Notes under the pieces: generated by a model
Seen by the model: the letters and a program-made list of their open reading frames with translations, nothing else
Database searches by the model: none
Told to the model about the DNA's origin: nothing
Translations under genes and position numbers: made by a program
In this document: piece by piece, positions 59,131-64,000 of the stretch
Position numbering within the stretch: the stretch's first letter is position 1
How the letters are laid out: the number at the start of each line of letters is the position of its first letter
Assembly (NCBI GenBank): GCA_963772375.1
Contig: CAVYXG010000005.1
Location: 1,054,001-1,118,000, forward strand
DNA length: 64,000 nucleotides
Direction: 5' to 3'
DNA from: DATBHM01 sp963772375
Lineage (GTDB): Bacteria > Actinomycetota > UBA4738 > JACQTL01

Positions 59131-59502
59131 GTGAACGGCCTCCACAGGGTCCTCGGGTTCGGCGTGGTCGGGGGGTTCTTCCTGATCATGGTGTGGGGCT
59201 TCGCGGCGAGGATCCGCAAGCGGGACCCGGGGGCGTGGTTCTGGCGGCTGCTCGCGATCGAGCAGGTCGTGCTGGGCCTGCAGATCATCGCCGGGATCAT
59301 CCTGCTGATCATCAACGGGTTCAGCGCCAAGCCCCTGCTGCACTACCTGTACGGGTCGGTGTTCCCCATCACGGTGCTCGTGATCGCGCACGTGTTCGCG
59401 CGCGACCTGGAACGCGACCAGTACTTCCCGTTTGCCGTGGCGGCGTTCATCTGCTTCGGGCTGACATTGCGGGCGCTGATGACGGGGCTCGGCCTCGGTT
59501 GA
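59131..59502 (+). CDS. Small membrane protein, four helices
   Basis: This 123-residue protein has four hydrophobic segments, starting VLGFGVVGGFFLIMVWGFA and ending FPFAVAAFICFGLTLRALMT, with a His pair of possible heme-ligand type (NGLHRVLG; VIAHVFARDL) but no recognised family. GTG 59131 lacks a clear ribosome binding site. Nearby genes do not indicate a function. Confidence 0.7.
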   Translation: MNGLHRVLGFGVVGGFFLIMVWGFAARIRKRDPGAWFWRLLAIEQVVLGLQIIAGIILLIINGFSAKPLLHYLYGSVFPITVLVIAHVFARDLERDQYFPFAVAAFICFGLTLRALMTGLGLG

Positions 59503-59565
59503 CCGGGCGGGAGCGCCGGGCTCGGGGCTCTCAAGCCGTCCCCGACGTCCGCCGATGCCCGAGAC

Positions 59566-60009
59566 ATGCCCGGGGTCGATGACGCACGTCCACCCGCCGC
59601 CTCCCCCGAACGCGAACTGCTGAAGCTCGACCGATGGAGCTTCCGCGTGCTGCCCGGCGACGGCGTCGGAGCCGACCACGTCGTGCTCGGTACGACCGGA
59701 GCGTTCGCGGTCGTGGTCGCCGGCGACGCGGTTCCGCAGGGGTTCCTGATCGAAGGCGTTGGACGAACCCGTCGGGCCGCCCGGCGCCTGCGGAGACACA
59801 TCGGCGCGATCGGCCTCCAGAGCGAAACCGTCGCCCTGCTCTGTCCCCGGACGAGCTCGGTCTTCGCGCCGAGGACGGTTCGCGGCGTCCGTGTGGTCCC
59901 GCCGGTGCTGCTGGCGAGGGAGATCTCCCAGCGGAACCGTTCGGCCATGCCCCACCAGGTCCAGCGCGCCGCCGACTCCCTGACCCGGTCGCTGGCGCGG
60001 TCCCGCTAG
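59566..60009 (+). CDS. NERD-like domain protein, truncated form
   Basis: This 147-residue protein resembles the first half of the nuclease-related NERD domain: WSFRVLPGDGVGADHVVLGT then TGAFAVVVAG matches the DHVVVGPxGVFVI core. The catalytic Glu/Lys pair expected after that strand is not evident (VVVAGDAVPQG), so nuclease activity is doubtful. The second half (RRAARRLRRHIGAIG; VRGVRVVPPVLLAREIS) is NERD-like too. Ends 4 bp into the convergent sigma-partner gene. Confidence 0.65.
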   Translation: MPGVDDARPPAASPERELLKLDRWSFRVLPGDGVGADHVVLGTTGAFAVVVAGDAVPQGFLIEGVGRTRRAARRLRRHIGAIGLQSETVALLCPRTSSVFAPRTVRGVRVVPPVLLAREISQRNRSAMPHQVQRAADSLTRSLARSR

Positions 60010-60905
60010 GCTCGCCGGATCGGCGCGCCGAACCCGCCCTGCACGCCATCCTCGCCGCTGCACCCCTGGACCCCGTCGTACAGCCACCTGCCCTGGATCC
60101 GGAACACGTCGGTGTGGACGATGTTCCGGCCGTCCCGGACCAGCACGAACTCCGGACCGGCCTCGTCGGGGTACCCCACCCTGTCGATGACGTCGCCGGG
60201 CACGGCATAGCCGTCGAGCGCGTGGTGGACGGCTTCGTCCACGGACGCCCATCCGGCGCCGGGGGCGAAGTCGACGTTTCCCTCGAATCGCTCGTCGGAT
60301 GTGCACTGGAGCTCGTTCGAGACCCAGTAGCCGTTCGGGTCGACCACGCGCAGCGTGGCGGCGGGAACGGTGTCGCGGTCGGCGGCGTTCGGCACGCACT
60401 TCACCGAGTAGTCGCCCGGGCCGAGCGCCCAGGCATGTGCGCCATCCGGACCCTCCAGCTCGTGCCGTCCGGGAGGCGCGTTCGTCCCGCCGAGGGGGTA
60501 GTCGAACCCCATCGCCTCGCCGCTCGTGTTGTCCACCTCGATGCGCACGCCGTCCCGTCCGGCCGCGACCGTGACGTCGGCCGGCGTCGTGGCCCGGCCG
60601 TCGCACGTGAACGCCGCGGCGGCCGGAGGCGACGGCTGGGCCGACGGAGGCGCCGACGTGCCTGCGCCGGTCCCGGCCGGCGGCGAACCCCCGAGCGCCG
60701 TCCCGGCGCCGTGCCGGAACGAGGCGAGTCCCACCAGCGACGCGGTCGTGACGCCGAGCGCGACGACCACGCTCGCGACGGTCACGGCCATCCTCCGGCG
60801 GTGGTGGCGGACGGCTCGGCCGATCGCCTCCTGGGGGTCGACGTGCCACGCGGGCGCGGCGTCCAGCTCCCGGCGGAGCTGTGTTCGGATGTCATCGTCG
60901 TTCAC
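60006..60905 (-). CDS. Membrane-anchored partner of second ECF sigma factor
   Basis: This 299-residue protein has a short cytoplasmic N terminus (about 40 residues), one membrane helix (MAVTVASVVVALGVTTASLV), a Pro/Ala/Gly-rich spacer and an extracellular domain with four Cys. Its GTG overlaps the sigma stop (GTGA). By position it is a putative anti-sigma factor, but no zinc-type anti-sigma domain is visible. The extracellular part contains cupredoxin-like phrases (VRIEVDNTSGEAMGFDYPLG), suggesting a sensory beta-sandwich. Confidence 0.75.
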   Translation of the reverse strand: MNDDDIRTQLRRELDAAPAWHVDPQEAIGRAVRHHRRRMAVTVASVVVALGVTTASLVGLASFRHGAGTALGGSPPAGTGAGTSAPPSAQPSPPAAAAFTCDGRATTPADVTVAAGRDGVRIEVDNTSGEAMGFDYPLGGTNAPPGRHELEGPDGAHAWALGPGDYSVKCVPNAADRDTVPAATLRVVDPNGYWVSNELQCTSDERFEGNVDFAPGAGWASVDEAVHHALDGYAVPGDVIDRVGYPDEAGPEFVLVRDGRNIVHTDVFRIQGRWLYDGVQGCSGEDGVQGGFGAPIRRA

Positions 60906-61375
60906 GTCGTCCGCTCCATCGTGAGCCGGGCGAGCGCCGCCCGGGCCTTGAACAGGTGCGCCTTCACCGCGCCCTCGCTGCACCCCATGGCCGCGGCCAC
61001 CTGCGCGACCGGCAGGTCCAGTGCATAGTGCAGGACGGTCGCCTCGCGCTGGCGGCGGGGGAGCCGTCCCACCGCGGTCCACAGATCCGTCCGTCCGGCC
61101 ACATCGACCTCCGGGGCCGCCCGGTCGGTGGCCACGCCCGTGGCCCTGCGGTCCCCGCTCCGGCTCCGTTTCACCACGTTCAGCGCAGTCCGCATCACCC
61201 AGCCCCCCGCCCAGTCCTGGCCCCGCAGGCGATCCCACCGCTCCAGCGCCCGCGCGAACGCCTCCTGCGTCGCGTCCTCTGCCGCCGCGCGGTCGCGCGC
61301 CAGCAGGAAGCACGCCCGCAGCACCGTCGGGTGTTCGCGTTCGTAGAGCTCCCGGAACTCCGGCTCGACGTTCAC
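60902..61375 (-). CDS. ECF-type RNA polymerase sigma factor (second)
   Basis: This 157-residue sigma factor shows region 2 (FRELYEREHPTVLRACFLLA; EDATQEAFARALERW) and region 4 (LPRRQREATVLHYALDLPVA then MGCSEGAVKAHLFKARAAL). It is of the SigE/SigM-like actinobacterial type. GTG 61375 is chosen; a longer TTG start at 61423 is possible. It is divergent from the VWA gene with about 115 bp between, and coupled to its membrane partner. Confidence 0.9.
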   Translation of the reverse strand: MNVEPEFRELYEREHPTVLRACFLLARDRAAAEDATQEAFARALERWDRLRGQDWAGGWVMRTALNVVKRSRSGDRRATGVATDRAAPEVDVAGRTDLWTAVGRLPRRQREATVLHYALDLPVAQVAAAMGCSEGAVKAHLFKARAALARLTMERTT

Positions 61376-61477
61376 GTGGGCATGCTGGCCCTTCCTTCCC
61401 CGGCGCGTCGATCGCCCCTTCAAGCCTCGGGCAGGCCGCCGGGTTTACCCGTCGCCGGGGAAACGGCGGACCTGGCG

Positions 61478-61483
61478 TAGGCT
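61478..61483 (+). promoter_or_regulatory. -10 TAGGCT, leaderless promoter of the VWA gene
   Basis: TAGGCT within GTAGGCTGGC lies 8 bp before the ATG at 61492, which has no ribosome binding site. The same 10-bp string precedes the AAA ATPase gene at 55389. Confidence 0.4.
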
Positions 61484-61491
61484 GGCGACAG

Positions 61492-63420
61492 ATGCGCTTC
61501 CGGTACTCGCAGTGGGACGACACCCAGGATCCGTTCGGTCCCGACGTGGCCGCCGGCGAACTGCTCGACGCGATGTCCGACGAGCTGCTCTCCGGCGAGG
61601 GGGCGGAGTTCGCGATGCGGCGCCTCCTCCGGCGCGGGATGCGGGGTTCGTTCAACGGGCTCGACTCGTTGCGCGCGCGCCTTCGCCAGCGCCGCCGCGA
61701 GGAACAGGACCGCCTCAACCTCGCCGGCCCGCTCGAGGAGGTCCGCCGCCGCCTCGACGAGATCCTCGAACGCGAACGCACCACCCTCAGCTTCGACCCG
61801 AGCGACGACGCCCGCATGCGCGAGTCGTTCCTCGACGCCCTGCCGCCGGACGCGCCCGGCAAGATCGGCGAGCTCCGCGACTACCGCTTCACCGACCAGC
61901 AGGCCCAGCGCGAGTTCGACGAGCTCATGGAGTTCCTGAAGAACGAGGTCCTGAACTCCTACTTCAAGGCCATGACCCGGGGCATGCAGAACATGTCCCC
62001 CGAGGAGATGCAGGCCCTCAAGGACATGCTCGCCGAGCTGAACCAGATGATCGAGGCGCGCGAACGGGGCGAGCCGTACGACTTCGACGGGTTCATGCAG
62101 CGCCACGGACAGTTCTTCCCGGGGAACCCCCAGACGCTCGACCAACTGCTCGAACAGATGGCCCAGCGCATGGCGGCCATGAGCAGGCTGCTGGCGTCGA
62201 TGACGCCCGAGCAGCGCCGGGAGCTCCAGGCGCTCATGGAGCAGATGCTCCAGGACATGGACCTGGCGTTCGAGGCCGACCGGCTGGCGCAGAACCTCGA
62301 GGGGATGTTCCCGGGCATGCCGTGGGACCAGCAGGTCATGGGCGACGGCGACGAGGCCATGCCGATGTCGGCCGCGGTCGACGCGCTGGAACGCATGCAC
62401 GACTACGAGGACCTCGACCGCTCGATGAAGGGCGACTACGCGGGCGCGGCGCTCGCCGACGTCGACGAGGAGGCGCTCCGCCGGACGCTCGGCCAGGACG
62501 CCGTCCATGACCTCCAGCGCCTCAAGCGGGTCGAACGCGCCCTCGAGCAGGCCGGGCTGGTCTCCCGGAAGGACGGTCGCATGGAGGTCACGCCGAAGGG
62601 CGCCCGCAAGCTGGGCGAACGGGCGCTCGTCAAGCTGTTCGAGCACCTCCGCAAGGACCGCGAGGCCATGCACGAGTCACGCGACCCCGGCGGGCAGGCC
62701 GAGCCCACCGGCGCCACCCGGCCGTGGCGGTTCGGCGACACCGGCCAGATCGCGGTGCAGCGCAGCGTGTTCAACGCGGTCGTCCGGGGGGGACCGGGCC
62801 GCTCGCCCACCCTCCGGCCCGACGACTTCGAGCTGATCGAGGCCGAGACGCGGACCGAGACGGCGACGGCGCTGCTGCTGGACCTGTCGTTCTCCATGCC
62901 GCTGCGGGGGCACTTCGTCCCGGCCAAGCGCATGGCCCTCGCCCTGCACGCGCTGATCGAGGGCCGGTATCCGCACGACACGCTGTACCTGATCGGGTTC
63001 AGCGACTACGCCCGGCGGATGCGGCCGGAGGATCTCACCGCGACCGGATGGGAGCGGGTGTATGGAACGAACATGCACCATGCGTTCCACCTGGCGGGGC
63101 GCCTGCTGTCCAAGCACCCCCGCGCCACCCGGCAGGTCATCATGGTCACCGACGGCGAACCCACGGCGCACCTCCACGGCGAGCAGGCCATCTTCGCGTG
63201 GCCTCCCGAGCCCGAGACGATCCGATTGACCCTGCAGGAGGCCATGCGGCTGGCGCGCTCCGGCGTGACGCTCAACGTGTTCATGCTGGAGGACTCGCCC
63301 GGGCTGGCCCGGTTCATGGAACGGCTGGCCCGGCTCACGGCCGGGCGGGTGTTCCTGATGAACGGCGACGCGCTCGGCGACTTCGTCGTCCGCGACTACG
63401 TCGCCCGCCGCGCGTCGTAG
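61492..63420 (+). CDS. VWA-domain protein, probable partner of MoxR-like ATPase
   Basis: This 642-residue cytoplasmic protein has a long helical N-terminal part with Met/Gln-rich repeats (about residues 100-300) and a C-terminal von Willebrand A domain with the metal site DLSFSMP (near residue 465) and VTDGEPTAH. This layout is typical of proteins encoded with MoxR-type AAA+ ATPases and resembles magnesium-chelatase D subunits in function. The ATPase at 55389 is the likely partner. The next gene starts 5 bp after its stop. Confidence 0.88.
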   Translation: MRFRYSQWDDTQDPFGPDVAAGELLDAMSDELLSGEGAEFAMRRLLRRGMRGSFNGLDSLRARLRQRRREEQDRLNLAGPLEEVRRRLDEILERERTTLSFDPSDDARMRESFLDALPPDAPGKIGELRDYRFTDQQAQREFDELMEFLKNEVLNSYFKAMTRGMQNMSPEEMQALKDMLAELNQMIEARERGEPYDFDGFMQRHGQFFPGNPQTLDQLLEQMAQRMAAMSRLLASMTPEQRRELQALMEQMLQDMDLAFEADRLAQNLEGMFPGMPWDQQVMGDGDEAMPMSAAVDALERMHDYEDLDRSMKGDYAGAALADVDEEALRRTLGQDAVHDLQRLKRVERALEQAGLVSRKDGRMEVTPKGARKLGERALVKLFEHLRKDREAMHESRDPGGQAEPTGATRPWRFGDTGQIAVQRSVFNAVVRGGPGRSPTLRPDDFELIEAETRTETATALLLDLSFSMPLRGHFVPAKRMALALHALIEGRYPHDTLYLIGFSDYARRMRPEDLTATGWERVYGTNMHHAFHLAGRLLSKHPRATRQVIMVTDGEPTAHLHGEQAIFAWPPEPETIRLTLQEAMRLARSGVTLNVFMLEDSPGLARFMERLARLTAGRVFLMNGDALGDFVVRDYVARRAS

Positions 63421-63425
63421 CCGCG

Positions 63426-64000
63426 GTGGCGCTCCCGGATCCCCGCGCGTACTTCTCCGACGAGGAGATCGAACGCGCCCGCCGGTACCACCGGCCGGGG
63501 TACCTGCGGGCGGTGATCGGGGCCGCCGCCTCGTTCGTCTACCTGGCGGTGCTGGCGTTCACCGGCGCGGGGGACGGGCTGGCCGACGCGGTCGGTTCGT
63601 CGGTGGCGTTCGTCGCCATCGTCGTCCTCGGGGGGTCGGTGCTGGGGCTGCCGCTTCGCGCGTGGGGGTTCGCACACGAACGGCGGTGGGGGTTCGCGAA
63701 GCAGTCGTGGCGGGAGTGGTTCGGCGACTGGGCCAAGGGCACGGCGGTCGGGCTGGTCGTCACCGGGGGCGTGTTGATCGGGTTCCTCGCGCTGGCGGAC
63801 GCGTTGCCGGGCGCCTGGGTGTGGCTGGCGGCGCCGCTGGCGGCCGGCATCGTGTTCGTGCTGTCGTTCCTCGCCCCGGTGGTGTTCGAACCGCTGTTCA
63901 ACAGGTTCCGTCCGCTGGAGGACGAGTCGCTGGCGGAGTCGCTCCGGGCGCTCGCGCGGGAGGCGGGAGTCCCCGTCCGAGACGTCCTGGTCGCCGACGC
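63426..64000 (+). CDS. M48 (Ste24/CAAX protease 1-like) metallopeptidase, partial
   Basis: GTG 63426 opens 191 codons that run off the window. The visible part has an N-terminal cytoplasmic stretch, several membrane segments (ASFVYLAVLAFTGAG; LVVTGGVLIGFLALADALPG) and VVFEPLFNRFRPLEDESLAE, the typical Ste24/HtpX-like sequence just before the protease domain. The HExxH zinc site lies beyond the window edge. It probably shares a transcript with the VWA gene. Confidence 0.85.
   Translation, partial: MALPDPRAYFSDEEIERARRYHRPGYLRAVIGAAASFVYLAVLAFTGAGDGLADAVGSSVAFVAIVVLGGSVLGLPLRAWGFAHERRWGFAKQSWREWFGDWAKGTAVGLVVTGGVLIGFLALADALPGAWVWLAAPLAAGIVFVLSFLAPVVFEPLFNRFRPLEDESLAESLRALAREAGVPVRDVLVAD

Overview
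The window is very G+C-rich, densely packed DNA with many GTG starts and ATGA/GTGA stop-start overlaps. Menaquinone-type genes (MenG-like methyltransferases, a MenA-like prenyltransferase), an F420/LLM-type oxidoreductase, an MMPL transporter, a 13E12/DUF222 HNH protein under a Gram-positive LexA box, and a DUF2236 protein all point to an actinomycete-lineage bacterium (Actinomycetota). I cannot place it more finely. No tRNA, rRNA, CRISPR array or insertion sequence was seen.

Layout. 1-7582: an ECF sigma factor and its membrane partner (minus strand), a CsbD/H1-like small gene that looks frameshifted, an envelope group (sulfatase-like hydrolase, glycosyltransferase, FMN-binding protein, sugar epimerase), then rplY and pth. 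7560-16108: a Fic protein, an MMPL transporter, mfd, and a 13E12 HNH gene with a perfect SOS box at its start. 16294-18637: a GntR/YtrA-type regulator with its ABC exporter, preceded by a clean promoter and a palindromic operator candidate. 18847-25591: a DUF2236 protein, then a tightly coupled string of hydrolase, methyltransferase, membrane protein, methyltransferase, an LLM-oxidoreductase/MenA fusion and a CPBP protease, read here as a quinone biosynthesis operon.

25813-54181 is the most interesting part. It holds two paralogous modules, each an acyl-CoA dehydrogenase followed by a large PfaA-like (secondary-lipid or PUFA-synthase-like) megasynthase. Synthase 1 (3307 aa) reads KS-AT-KS2-ACPx7-KR-DH. 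Its seven ACPs are almost identical at DNA level (345-bp period), and all carry Thr where the phosphopantetheine-bearing Ser is expected. It is followed by a single-chain acyl-CoA carboxylase-like protein whose biotin carboxylase part has lost its ATP-grasp core, and by an Sfp-type phosphopantetheinyl transferase. Synthase 2 (1807 aa) reads KS-AT-KR-DH, with no ACP and no second KS, so it must borrow a carrier. Between the modules sit a UvrD2-like helicase, a secreted protein and a GH114-like secreted glycosidase. I infer a dedicated locus for a long-chain, probably unsaturated or hydroxylated, lipid. The product cannot be read from sequence.

54185-64000: a secreted protein, a MoxR-like AAA ATPase, a cluster of tiny Arg-rich paralogous proteins, a TusA-DsrE sulfur-relay pair, a VapBC-type toxin-antitoxin with a palindrome over its start codon, small membrane and NERD-like proteins, a second ECF sigma/anti-sigma pair, a VWA protein that probably partners the AAA ATPase, and the start of a Ste24-like M48 protease that leaves the window.
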